The notes beneath the pieces are model-generated. The model did no database searches. It was not told the DNA's origin and saw nothing but the letters and a program-made list of their open reading frames with translations. A stretch of DNA of 64,000 nt from Verrucomicrobiota bacterium (lineage in GTDB: Bacteria; Verrucomicrobiota; Verrucomicrobiia; Methylacidiphilales; UBA1321), in assembly GCA_013286145.1 (NCBI GenBank), contig JABDGH010000002.1, forward strand, positions 46,728 to 110,727, written 5' to 3'. Within the stretch, counting starts at the first letter, position 1; each line of letters begins with the position of its first letter. Both the position numbers and the translations under genes were made by a program. Positions 17,657-25,927 of the stretch are shown here, in pieces.

Positions 17657-20065
17657 TCATTTGCTGTCCGCTTTTTGCTGCAACAGGGCTTTTACCTTGG
17701 CCAAATTGTTTTGCGCATTGGTATTGCTGGGATTAAGTCGCAGGGTCTCCTGGAACTGGACAATGGCCTCGTCCAGTTGTCCTTTTTGAAAAAGGATGGC
17801 GCCAAGACCATTATGGGCCTGGGCGTAGTCGGGGTTGATTTCCAAGGCCTTTTTGCACTGAGCCATTGCCTGGTCCGTCTGCCCTTTTTGGAGAAAAAGA
17901 ACGCCAAGGTTGTAATGGGCCTGGGCATGGCCAGGATCCAGTTCCAAGGCCTTTTGGAACTGCGCCATCGCTTCGTCCATTTGTCCCTTTTTGGAAAGAG
18001 CCAACCCGAGGTTATTGTGAGCATCGGCAAAGTTCGGATTGATTTTCAGGGCTTTTTGAAACTGGGGCAACGCTTCATCCACTTGCCCTTTTTGCAGTAG
18101 AGCCAGGCCATAGTTATTGAGAGCTTTTGCGTCGGTCGGATTGATTTTTGACGCCGTTTGGGACTGGGATGTCGCTTCACCCTCTTGGTTTTTTTGAGAA
18201 AGAATTTTACTAAGATTGTTGGAGGCGTCGGTATAACCGGGATCAATTTCCAGCGCTTTTTTGAACTGGGCAATCGCCTCGTTCAACTGCCCTTTTTGGA
18301 ATAAAGAAATGCCGATTCGATTGTAAGCTTTGACAGAGTCGGGGTCGATTTTCAGTACCTTTTGATATTCAGCGAGAGCCTCATCTACTCGTCCCTTTTT
18401 GGAAAGAGCCAGCCCAAGGTTATTGTGGGCATCGGCAAGGTTTGGATTGATTTCCAACGCCTTTTGGAAATGCGCCATCGCGTCATCCAGTTGTCCTTTT
18501 TGAGAAAAGGCCATGCCGAGGTCATTCTCAGCTGCCGCATAGGCGGGTCTTATTTCCAGCGCACTTTTAAACTCGGCAATCGCGTCATCCAACTGTCCTT
18601 TTTTGATGAGGGCCAAACCGTAGTCGTAATGAGCTAGGGCATAATCAGGGTCGGTTTCCAGGGCTTTTTTAAACTGGACAATCGCTTCATCCACTTGCCC
18701 CCTTGAGTAGAGGATATTGCCAAGGTTGGAGTAGGCTGTTGCGGAGGGATTAACTCGAAGCGTGTCTTGCCAAAGGGAAAAGTCGTTCGCAAAAACGTCT
18801 TCACGAATCAGGGTAAGAAGAGCCAGGGGCAGGAGCGCACCCATGCAGGGGATTACCGCCATCCAAAAGCCCCGGGACGATTTCAACGTCATGAGCAGCA
18901 ACGCCAGTAGTTGCATGGCAAACCCAGCCATCGGCAAATAATAAAAACGATCCGCCATGGGACGGTAGAGAGGAACAAAATTGGAAACAGTTGCCAGCGC
19001 CAGCCAATAGAGGGCTACCCCGAGAGCGCCCAGCCGGCTTTTGCAGGCCAGCCAGGCTTGCAGCAAAACCACGACGATAAGAATCACCATGGCAACGGGT
19101 ATGGAAAGCCCATAGACGTTATCCGGTGCATAATCGGCCGATAATTGCACTGGCCAAAATAATTTGCCCATCATGAAAACCCACAAGCGAGGCTGGATCA
19201 GAAAAACCCGGGGGAGCGATCCACCGAGATAGCCCATGGAAGGCTGGCCAGGGGGGGCTGCTAATAGAAAGCGGGCTGCCAAAAAAGCTCCGGTCACTGC
19301 TATTGCCGCACCTAAAAACAGCAACCACGGCAATCGGGTTTCCTTGCGACGAAACAAGAACCAATAGACGATGAGCAGCAGTGCTGTCGTAACGCCCGAT
19401 TCTTTTGAAGTCACGGCAGCAAAGGCGCAAAAAACGCCTGCGCTTCCGGTTATCATCGCGGTTCGAAAATTCTCCGGACGAAAGGCCATTGCGGCAAGCA
19501 ACGCCAGCAGGGTGAAGAACGTCACCAGCAAGCTCGAGCTGTAACTTATCTCGGCAACCGATTCGACCGCGATAGGGTGCAACGCGAAAATCAGGGTGAC
19601 TGCTGCGATTGCCAGTCGAACTTTTAAAGCGCTGCTTCTGGCCAGGCCTGTTATTTCCGGCGCGATCAATCGCCGCAACAACACATAGAGCAGAGCGACA
19701 TTCGCCGCATGGAGGAGATTGCTGCTCAAATGATATCCGAACGGCTCCTTGCCCCAAATGGCGGCGTTGAGCATCAAATAAAGAAGCTGTCCCGGACGCA
19801 ACCCGAGTACGATATTCATCCCCAGCACCTTCAGCGAAAGAACGTCAGGCAGATTGGAAAGGGACGTGATAAACCCCTCCTCAAGTATTTCCAGTCGCGC
19901 ATCGTAAACAAAATCGGATTTGAGCGAAGGCCAATAGGCCAGGAAGGCCACCAACGCCAGTAGAAGAGGAACCCAGATGCGTGAAAACGGCTCCTTGGAG
20001 TCAGGTGCAGCAGGCATGGGGATGCTGGGATCGGCCTCCTTCTTTTTCCTGAATGGATTTGCCAT
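17657..20065 (-). CDS. membrane protein with C-terminal TPR array
   Basis: The 802-residue protein has an N-terminal half with about ten membrane helices (from IWVPLLLALVAFLAYWP near residue 31 onward) and a C-terminal TPR array. The first loop, SDFVYDARLEILEE, recalls the acidic loop of O-mannosyltransferase/TMTC-like proteins, which also pair GT-C-type membrane parts with TPRs. I count ten full 34-residue TPRs plus a partial one, most with the consensus NNLGLALSKKGQxDEAxAQFQKALEIxP. Unit 6 (SKILSQKNQEGEATS...) is decayed. It could be a glycosyltransferase or an envelope scaffold. Its stop lies 9 bases from tRNA-Pro, on the opposite strand. Confidence 0.85.
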   Translation of the reverse strand: MANPFRKKKEADPSIPMPAAPDSKEPFSRIWVPLLLALVAFLAYWPSLKSDFVYDARLEILEEGFITSLSNLPDVLSLKVLGMNIVLGLRPGQLLYLMLNAAIWGKEPFGYHLSSNLLHAANVALLYVLLRRLIAPEITGLARSSALKVRLAIAAVTLIFALHPIAVESVAEISYSSSLLVTFFTLLALLAAMAFRPENFRTAMITGSAGVFCAFAAVTSKESGVTTALLLIVYWFLFRRKETRLPWLLFLGAAIAVTGAFLAARFLLAAPPGQPSMGYLGGSLPRVFLIQPRLWVFMMGKLFWPVQLSADYAPDNVYGLSIPVAMVILIVVVLLQAWLACKSRLGALGVALYWLALATVSNFVPLYRPMADRFYYLPMAGFAMQLLALLLMTLKSSRGFWMAVIPCMGALLPLALLTLIREDVFANDFSLWQDTLRVNPSATAYSNLGNILYSRGQVDEAIVQFKKALETDPDYALAHYDYGLALIKKGQLDDAIAEFKSALEIRPAYAAAENDLGMAFSQKGQLDDAMAHFQKALEINPNLADAHNNLGLALSKKGRVDEALAEYQKVLKIDPDSVKAYNRIGISLFQKGQLNEAIAQFKKALEIDPGYTDASNNLSKILSQKNQEGEATSQSQTASKINPTDAKALNNYGLALLQKGQVDEALPQFQKALKINPNFADAHNNLGLALSKKGQMDEAMAQFQKALELDPGHAQAHYNLGVLFLQKGQTDQAMAQCKKALEINPDYAQAHNGLGAILFQKGQLDEAIVQFQETLRLNPSNTNAQNNLAKVKALLQQKADSK
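17680..18740 (-). repeat. 102-bp tandem repeats encoding the TPR array
   Basis: The DNA repeats with a 102-base period, equal to one 34-residue TPR. Units 4 and 8 are close at DNA level too (both contain GGTTATTGTG(A/G)GCATCGGCAA), which suggests recent within-gene duplication of a block of four units. Confidence 0.8.
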
Positions 20066-20193
20066 ACGTTCCTGACTGCTAGGATGAACTCTTTGGGATT
20101 TCCGAAAAGCAGATTTTGCTTTCGGTTCACCTCCAACGCGGCAACGTTGGAATTTTAGCAGGACAAACTTCCGAAGGCCTTCGTAGATTTAAC

Positions 20194-21384
20194 ATGATGC
20201 ACTCCGCTCGATTGCACCTCAATAAAGGTGTCCGCCACCGTATTCTTACCGGACATCCGTGGGTTTTTGCCAGCGAAGTGGACCGCGTGGAGGGCAACGC
20301 GGAGGACGGCGGCACGGTCGAGATATGCTCTCCGAAGGGAGATTTCTTGGGCAGTGCGATTTACAACAGTCGCTCGCAAATCGTGGCGAGGCGTTATGCG
20401 AGGGAAATGGCTGCCCTGGACGCTCCCCTGTTTAGCTTGCGCCTTGATGAAGCCTTGGCGTATCGCGGGAAAATTGCTGCGAGGCAGGCCCGGCGGCTGG
20501 TCTGGTCGGAATCGGATCAACTACCGGGACTGATCGTGGATCGTTATGACGACGTATTGGTCGTGCAAACATTGACCATGGCCATGTCCCGGCGTGAAAA
20601 AATCATCGTCGATCTTCTGGTCGAAAAAACGGGATGCCGTGTCGTGCTGGCACGTAACGATGCTCCCGTGCGGCAGTTAGAGGGATTGCCGATGGAGCGC
20701 AATATCCTGCATGGTGATTATCAGCCTCCGACCTGCGTGAGCATTGCGGGGATCGAATATAAACTCGATCTTTGGTCGGGCCAGAAAACCGGTTTTTATC
20801 TCGACCAGGCGGAGAACTATGCCGAGGTGGCTGCTTATGCCCGTGGACGGCGCGTCCTCGATTGTTTCACGAATCAAGGCGCTTTTGCCTTGAGCGCGAA
20901 GCGGGCAGGGGCGGTCTCCTGTCGTGCCATCGACCAGTCCGTCGATGCGCTTGATCTTGCGGCGGCCACGGCAAAGAGCGCTGGATTGGAAATCGAATGG
21001 ATTCAAGCGAATGTCTTCGATCTATTGCGCCGCTACGAACAAAATCGCGAAACCTTTGATCTTATCATCCTTGACCCGCCCTCCTTCACTAAAACAAAGG
21101 GGAACAAAACATCGGCTTTGCGGGGTTATCACGAGTTACATTTGCGCGCGTTAAGGCTTCTGACCCGCGGAGGGATCCTTGCGACTTTTTCTTGCTCTCA
21201 CCACGTAACAGCGGAAGATTGGGGTGGGCTGTTGCAACGAGCCGCGTCGGAAACGGGTTTGACGCTGCGGTTACGGCGGCGGTTGGGACAAAGTTCTGAT
21301 CATCCTGTGCTCGTCAACGCGCCCGAAACAGAGTATTTACATGGATATGTGCTGGAAAAGATCAATGAACGACCTGCGTCATAA
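20194..21384 (+). CDS. RlmI-like class I SAM-dependent rRNA methyltransferase
   Basis: The first credible start is ATG 20194 (MMHSARLHLNKG...); the longer track ORF begins in non-coding sequence. The N-terminal PUA-like domain shows HRILTGHPWVFASEVD. The EEHEE-type middle part includes SESDQLPGLIVDRYDDVLVVQ. The Rossmann domain shows KTGFYLDQAENYA, VLDCFTNQGAFALSAKRAGA and LIILDPPSFTKTKGN, the DPPxF motif of 23S rRNA m5C1962 methyltransferase RlmI. Length (about 397) equals the family's. Its 3' end overlaps the next gene by about 20 bases. Confidence 0.92.
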   Translation: MMHSARLHLNKGVRHRILTGHPWVFASEVDRVEGNAEDGGTVEICSPKGDFLGSAIYNSRSQIVARRYAREMAALDAPLFSLRLDEALAYRGKIAARQARRLVWSESDQLPGLIVDRYDDVLVVQTLTMAMSRREKIIVDLLVEKTGCRVVLARNDAPVRQLEGLPMERNILHGDYQPPTCVSIAGIEYKLDLWSGQKTGFYLDQAENYAEVAAYARGRRVLDCFTNQGAFALSAKRAGAVSCRAIDQSVDALDLAAATAKSAGLEIEWIQANVFDLLRRYEQNRETFDLIILDPPSFTKTKGNKTSALRGYHELHLRALRLLTRGGILATFSCSHHVTAEDWGGLLQRAASETGLTLRLRRRLGQSSDHPVLVNAPETEYLHGYVLEKINERPAS

Positions 21385-22081
21385 GCTCATTTTTACCTCG
21401 TGGATATTGATTTTGGGCGTTGCCTTTCTCGGATTCGCCTCCGGAGAGGACTCGACCGATAGCAACACCGTGGTTGCGGCGCCGACGGTTCCACTCGCCC
21501 TCAAAATTCAGGGAGTCGATGCGGACAACAGGAAGGTCATCGTGAACAGGCTTGGGATTATCACCCTCCTTCTGGGCACCAACGAGGACTCCGGTGATGT
21601 GGCGCGTCAGGCAGGCAAGTCCATGTATCCCTTTCAGGGCAGGCCCGATTTCCAACTGATTGTCGTGGTCGATTTACGCGATTCCATCGCGAGTTGGGTG
21701 CCTTCCATCGTGTATGACCACATGAGGTCTGATCTGGATAAGGAAGCGATTGAACTAAAGCCCTACTTCCTGAAAAATAATAATCCAAATAATCCCCGGG
21801 AATCGTCGCATGTGATCGCCGATTTTAATGGTTCGATTTTCCCCCAGCTTGGATGGCCGAGCGGCTCAGATGATCTGCGCGGCATTCTCTTTGGTGTCGA
21901 TGGGCGCGAGATCAAACGCTGGTCAAAAATTCACAATATGGTCGAACTGCAAAACGATGTCCGTCTTGCCATTGAAGCCTTGAATGCGGCGAAACTGGGA
22001 AAGAAAACCCCGCCTAACTTCGCCCCGCCCAAGGCATTGCCGGTAAATTCGCCGAAAGTGAATTCGAGCAAAACAGATTAG
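21365..22081 (+). CDS. secreted hypothetical protein, thioredoxin-like fold suspected
   Basis: I take ATG 21365 as the start (MNDLRHKLIFTSWILILGVAFLGFASG), a clear signal peptide; the track start at 21341 is out of place inside the methyltransferase gene. The mature protein of about 215 residues includes VNRLGIITLLLGTNEDSGDVARQ, FQLIVVVDLRD and ESSHVIADFNGSIFPQLGW, alternating strands and helices that recall redox-inactive thioredoxin-like proteins such as YtfJ, but there is no CxxC. The tail is low-complexity. The gene overlaps the upstream methyltransferase gene and its stop overlaps by 4 bases the stop of the convergent TPR gene. Confidence 0.65.
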   Translation: MNDLRHKLIFTSWILILGVAFLGFASGEDSTDSNTVVAAPTVPLALKIQGVDADNRKVIVNRLGIITLLLGTNEDSGDVARQAGKSMYPFQGRPDFQLIVVVDLRDSIASWVPSIVYDHMRSDLDKEAIELKPYFLKNNNPNNPRESSHVIADFNGSIFPQLGWPSGSDDLRGILFGVDGREIKRWSKIHNMVELQNDVRLAIEALNAAKLGKKTPPNFAPPKALPVNSPKVNSSKTD

Positions 22082-23487
22082 CTGTGGCCGTAAGAGGCTT
22101 CGACGCGTTGACCAACATCGCGATACCCCATATCCACTTCGTAGATTTTTTTCCACTGTTCGAGTGATTTTTCGGGGTGGTTGGTCGCTTCATAGGCCAG
22201 GCCAAGGTTATAAGTGACCTCCTTCTTGAGATCATCCATGATTGGCAATTCAGTCTCGGCGAGAGCTAGTTGTTTCACCGCAAAATCGAGCATTCCGCGT
22301 TTCATGAAGCTTAGCCCCATCAAGTTAAGGGCTTGATAGCGCACGCTCGGTTGCTTTAACCCAAGTTGCAGTTCTTCAGTGGCGCGTTTGTACTGGCCGA
22401 CCTTGTAAAGAGCCTCGCCAAGTTGAAAATGGAATTCACCGTCATTTGGATGAGCGCGAACGCGGGCTTCGGCTTGACTGAGGCGCACCTGGTTGATCTC
22501 GGTCTCTTTTTCTTCCATGGCGACCAGATACTGCGCCTGTAATTCAGGATCGGTTTGTTCGCTATGGGTGGTACGGAGTTCCTGCAATTCAAACTCCGCT
22601 TTCTTCAGTCTGAGATCGGAGATGGTTTTTTCCAGCGCCGAATCGATTCGTCCACCATCGTTGTAGGAACGTTCATACCAATCGATAGCTGAGGCATAAT
22701 CGTTTTTCTGGAGAAACAACTGCGCGATGGCCTTGGAATGAAGAGGATTGGTCGGCTCAGCCTGGTGTCTCTCAAAATTAAGACGAATGTGTTCTTCGAT
22801 CGTATCCAGCGATTTCACCACCCGGGAGGCTTGTTCTATCTCGATGGCTTCGTTTTTATTCTTGAGGACGTTGCGGTAATCGTTGCCCGACGTTTCCCAA
22901 CCGCCGCTGCGTGAAGCGTGTGCGGCGCTGGCATTTTTCAGGCCACTGAGTGCCTCGCCATCGCGCGGATCAATCTCCAAAATGCGCTCATAGGTTTTTT
23001 CTGCCTTGATCGGATCCTTGAGTTCCATGTAGGTGGCCGCCAGGGTGTTCAAAACAGCTTTATCGGTCGGCTTGCCTTCGGCCAGGGTCTCGTAGGCAAA
23101 AGCCTTGAACTCGGGATAGCCGAGCGCGATACCGGCATCCGCAACCAGGGCGTTGGCCTTCGTGTGAAAGGGATCGAGCGTCAGCACTTCTTCCGCTAGG
23201 TTCAACTGTTCGGCAGGTTCTTTTTTACCCGCGCCGGACAGCTTCATGGCGACGCTCCCCATTTTCATGTTGAGCATCTGCTTGTTAAAGCTGCTGGTGG
23301 CTTTGTACTTTTGAATTTCAACCGCGCGCAAATACCGCCGACCCTCTAAATAAAGAGGTTCCGCCTTCAATACGGTTTGCAACAGGTTCACCGCATAATC
23401 GTAATTTTTCACCTGGGCCGCGCTTTTGGCCCGGTTCACCATTTCACGATGCGATGCGTTTAATTCACGTTCCGACTTGAGACTCAT
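22078..23487 (-). CDS. TPR repeat protein with central coiled coil
   Basis: The 469-residue protein is soluble and has no signal peptide. TPR-like repeats occur at both ends (NYDYAVNLLQTVLKAEPLYLEGRRYL near residue 30; PIKAEKTYERILEIDPRDGEAL near 160; DGEFHFQLGEALYKVGQYKRATEEL near 350). Between them is a charged helical stretch (KKAEFELQELRTTHSEQTDPELQ...) that should form a coiled coil. This suits a scaffold or assembly factor. I know of no named family. It is convergent with the gene at 21365 and overlaps it by 4 bases at the 3' end. Confidence 0.8.
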   Translation of the reverse strand: MSLKSERELNASHREMVNRAKSAAQVKNYDYAVNLLQTVLKAEPLYLEGRRYLRAVEIQKYKATSSFNKQMLNMKMGSVAMKLSGAGKKEPAEQLNLAEEVLTLDPFHTKANALVADAGIALGYPEFKAFAYETLAEGKPTDKAVLNTLAATYMELKDPIKAEKTYERILEIDPRDGEALSGLKNASAAHASRSGGWETSGNDYRNVLKNKNEAIEIEQASRVVKSLDTIEEHIRLNFERHQAEPTNPLHSKAIAQLFLQKNDYASAIDWYERSYNDGGRIDSALEKTISDLRLKKAEFELQELRTTHSEQTDPELQAQYLVAMEEKETEINQVRLSQAEARVRAHPNDGEFHFQLGEALYKVGQYKRATEELQLGLKQPSVRYQALNLMGLSFMKRGMLDFAVKQLALAETELPIMDDLKKEVTYNLGLAYEATNHPEKSLEQWKKIYEVDMGYRDVGQRVEASYGHS

Positions 23488-23556
23488 CCTTATAAACTAA
23501 TGATTCAGAAGTTCCGGTCAAAACAAATTGCTTTTAGGGCACAGTTAGACACCGTT

Positions 23557-23590
23557 TTTCACGCCCCATGCAACGGCATGGGGCGTGAAA
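23557..23590. terminator. 15-bp stem-loop, probable bidirectional 3' structure
   Basis: TTTCACGCCCCATGC and GCATGGGGCGTGAAA form a perfect 15-bp stem around a 4-base loop (AACG). It lies downstream of the minus-strand proline-rich gene and upstream of the TPR gene. There is no clean U-run after it, so it is an imperfect terminator; an mRNA-stabilising hairpin is an alternative. Confidence 0.7.
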
Positions 23591-23625
23591 GAAATTTTAG
23601 GAACTGCCATTAATGAGGCAGCTAA

Positions 23626-24243
23626 TCAGGCTCCGCCAGCCGGGTTTGCAGGTGGGGGAGTTGCGGGTGCGGGTTCAGGTGCAGTTGCGGGTGCTGGAGC
23701 AGCATTGCCGCCCTGTCCGTTACCACCACCACCATTATTATTGTCGCCACCACGATTACCGCCGCCGCCCCTATTTCCAAACTGGGCGCGCATTTGTTCC
23801 CGCAATTGATCCATCTGGGCTTGTTGGGCGGGGGTCATGACATTTCTGATCGCTTCACGACGCGCGTTGCGATCCAACGTTGTGTCGGCGCGAATTTGGG
23901 CGATCTGCTGCTTTTGTGCATCGGTCAGCCCCAACTGGTCATACATCCGTTGCATGCCAGCGCCACGGCCACCCTGTCCTGGCTGACCATTGCCCGGACC
24001 CGGAGTTGGGGGGGGCGTCGTCATGGCTGTTTGAGGTGGAGGCGGGCTTTGATCTGCGGTATCTGGAGCAGGCGTAAGTGGAGGAGGCGTCGCAGCAGGC
24101 TGACTTGGGGGAGGGGCCGCTTCAGTCGTCGCAACTGGAGGCGTCGGGGCGGGTGCGGAGCCTTTCATCACATAAATGGCACCACCAACTGCGGTGAGGC
24201 CGACAAGCCCGATAATCAAAAACGGCAATAAGGAAGTCTTCAT
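23626..24243 (-). CDS. membrane-anchored Pro/Gly-rich low-complexity protein
   Basis: I start at ATG 24243 (MKTSLLPFLIIGLVGLTAVGGAIYVM), giving one membrane helix or uncleaved signal. A Pro/Ala-rich linker follows (PPPSQPAATPPPLTPAP). Next comes a conserved-looking helical core, YDQLGLTDAQKQQIAQIRADTTLDRNARREAIRNVMTPAQQ, which resembles the LTxxQxxxxxxIxxx repeats of Spy/CpxP-type periplasmic chaperones. The C-terminus is a Gly/Asn/Arg-rich tail ending in Ala/Pro. The Spy-like core suggests a periplasmic stress or chaperone role; that is inference from a short motif. Confidence 0.75.
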   Translation of the reverse strand: MKTSLLPFLIIGLVGLTAVGGAIYVMKGSAPAPTPPVATTEAAPPPSQPAATPPPLTPAPDTADQSPPPPQTAMTTPPPTPGPGNGQPGQGGRGAGMQRMYDQLGLTDAQKQQIAQIRADTTLDRNARREAIRNVMTPAQQAQMDQLREQMRAQFGNRGGGGNRGGDNNNGGGGNGQGGNAAPAPATAPEPAPATPPPANPAGGA

Positions 24244-24416
24244 AAGAATATAGACCCCCATGGAGAACAAAGGTTACGTCTAAGTTAATAATTTTTGGAG
24301 CGTTTGGAACCCAGATTGACACAAGCCGTGCTTAATACGCCTGTGATCAAGCCTGTAACTACCGCCATTAAAAAGAGATGGCGGTAAAAGGAGAGTCTCT
24401 CTTGATCAAAAGTGAT

Positions 24417-24956
24417 TTAGTAAGTGATCGCGCTGAAAACCGGATACTTGGCCAGGCGCTCGCGGCCCTTGAGGAAACCCAGTTCGACCAGGAAGGCAAA
24501 TTCAACGATTTCGCCGCCGCACAATTCAACCAAGCGGGCTGCCGCCTCGGCGGTGCCGCCAGTGGCGAGAAGATCGTCGATAATGACGACACGCTGGTGT
24601 TTCATCACGCCATCGATATGCATTTCGAGCGTACCCTGGCCATATTCGAGGGCGTACTCGATCTGGTGGCTCTTGTAGGGAAGCTTTCCCTTTTTGCGGA
24701 CGATGGTAAGGCCGACACCAAGATGACGGGCGAGGGCACCCCCGAAGATGAATCCGCGCGCATCGATGGCGACGATGCGCTCCACGCTTTTGCGTTGGTA
24801 ACGTTCGGTGAAAATGGTGACGGCAAGCCGGAACAACTGCCCGTCGGTCAGGATGGGGGTGATGTCCTTGAAGACAATTCCCGGCTTTGGAAAATCGGGC
24901 ACATCACGAATACTCGCCTTGAGGCGATCCATAGCGCTTTTGAAAGGAACGGTCAT
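24417..24956 (-). CDS. apt: adenine phosphoribosyltransferase
   Basis: Apt joins adenine to PRPP to make AMP in purine salvage. The 179-residue protein has VPDFPKPGIVFKDITPIL at its N-terminus (typical of Apt), DARGFIFGGALA and the PRPP-binding loop VVIIDDLLATGGTAEAA. The length is normal. Its ATG overlaps the stop of the upstream sigma-factor gene by 4 bases, so the two are co-transcribed and translationally coupled. Confidence 0.97.
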   Translation of the reverse strand: MTVPFKSAMDRLKASIRDVPDFPKPGIVFKDITPILTDGQLFRLAVTIFTERYQRKSVERIVAIDARGFIFGGALARHLGVGLTIVRKKGKLPYKSHQIEYALEYGQGTLEMHIDGVMKHQRVVIIDDLLATGGTAEAAARLVELCGGEIVEFAFLVELGFLKGRERLAKYPVFSAITY

Positions 24957-25795
24957 ACGGCAGGCTTTAATTTATCCTGTTTTTCGAGCGCCCGCCTGAT
25001 TTTACGCAGGGCGATGTTTTGCAACTGGCGGATGCGCTCGCGCGTGACTTTGAATTTTCTGCCCACTTCTTCAAGGGTCATCTCCTTTTTCCCATCCAGC
25101 CCGAATCGCAGGTTGATGATCTTAAGTTCACGTTCATCGAGCACATGAAGCAAATCCAGTACCGCTTTGCGCATGTTTTTGTCACTGAGCAAATCGGAAG
25201 GGTCGCCAGCCATCTCATCACCAATCATGTCACCGAGCGAAGAGCCGTCCTCTTCCTGCCCGACCGTGGCATCGAGCGATGCGGGCCGGATGGCGGCGGT
25301 GCGTAGCTGGGCGATCTTGGCGGGGGCCATGTTGAGTTCCTCGGCCAATTCCTCATCAGTCGGTTCGCGTCCGAATTCCTCGGCAAGCTGCATGGCGATG
25401 CGACGCATGCGCGCGATTTTATCCACAAGATGAACCGGCAGGCGGATCGTCTTGCTCTGGTTGGCCAGTGCGCGTTTGATCGATTGCTTGATCCACCACG
25501 CGGCATAGGTGCTCAGCTTGCCTCCCTTTTTGGGGTCGAAGCGTTCGACCGCTTTCATCAGGCCGATATTACCTTCGGAAATCAGGTCAAGCAGCGGCAG
25601 GCCGTAGGAGGAATAGTCATGGGCGATCTTCACGACCAAGCGCAGGTTGGCCTTGATCATGTGCTGGCGGGCCGCTTGGTCGCCTCGTTTGATGCGACGG
25701 GCAAGCTTCACCTCTTCCTCGCGCGTGAGTAACGGAGTTTGTCCGATCTCGCGCAGGTAAATTTTTATGCCAGAATCGCCGTCGTCCGCGTACAT
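24953..25795 (-). CDS. RNA polymerase sigma-70 family factor (primary-type, short)
   Basis: This 280-residue sigma factor has region 1.2 (SGIKIYLREIGQTPLLTREEEVKLARRI), region 2 (NLRLVVKIAHDYSSYGLPLLDLISEGNIGLMKAVERFDP, KLSTYAAWWIKQSIKRAL), region 3 (KIARMRRIAMQLAEEFGREPTDEELA) and region 4 (LKIINLRFGLDGKKEMTLEEVGRKFKVTRERIRQLQ). There is no region 1.1, so it is short for RpoD and fits group 2 (RpoS/SigB-like) or the compact primary factors of some phyla. The bases before ATG 25795 (TTTCTCCT) lack a Shine-Dalgarno, so it may be translated in a leader-poor way. Confidence 0.93.
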   Translation of the reverse strand: MYADDGDSGIKIYLREIGQTPLLTREEEVKLARRIKRGDQAARQHMIKANLRLVVKIAHDYSSYGLPLLDLISEGNIGLMKAVERFDPKKGGKLSTYAAWWIKQSIKRALANQSKTIRLPVHLVDKIARMRRIAMQLAEEFGREPTDEELAEELNMAPAKIAQLRTAAIRPASLDATVGQEEDGSSLGDMIGDEMAGDPSDLLSDKNMRKAVLDLLHVLDERELKIINLRFGLDGKKEMTLEEVGRKFKVTRERIRQLQNIALRKIRRALEKQDKLKPAV

Positions 25796-25874
25796 AGGAG
25801 AAATTGATGCAAACTTGGTAACCTATCCCCAAATACGACATGGCCGTACCAAGCATTGCAACCTTTAATTATAG

Positions 25875-25907
25875 GCCACGACATGTTGTTGGTTGCCATG
25901 TCGTGGC
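25875..25907. terminator. 11-bp stem-loop between ppdK and the sigma-factor gene
   Basis: GCCACGACATG and CATGTCGTGGC pair perfectly around an 11-base loop, just beyond the ppdK stop. It may end or stabilise the ppdK transcript; the sequence after it is only modestly T-rich. In minus direction it is followed by TATAAT, which could be a -10 element for the sigma gene, but no good -35 is seen. Confidence 0.6.
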
Positions 25908-25927
25908 TGATTTTCGAATTTTACCGA

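Noticed and set aside
17680-18740. Evenly spaced repeats that could suggest a CRISPR array
   Set aside because: The period is exactly 102 bases and translates as 34-residue TPR units with no spacers.
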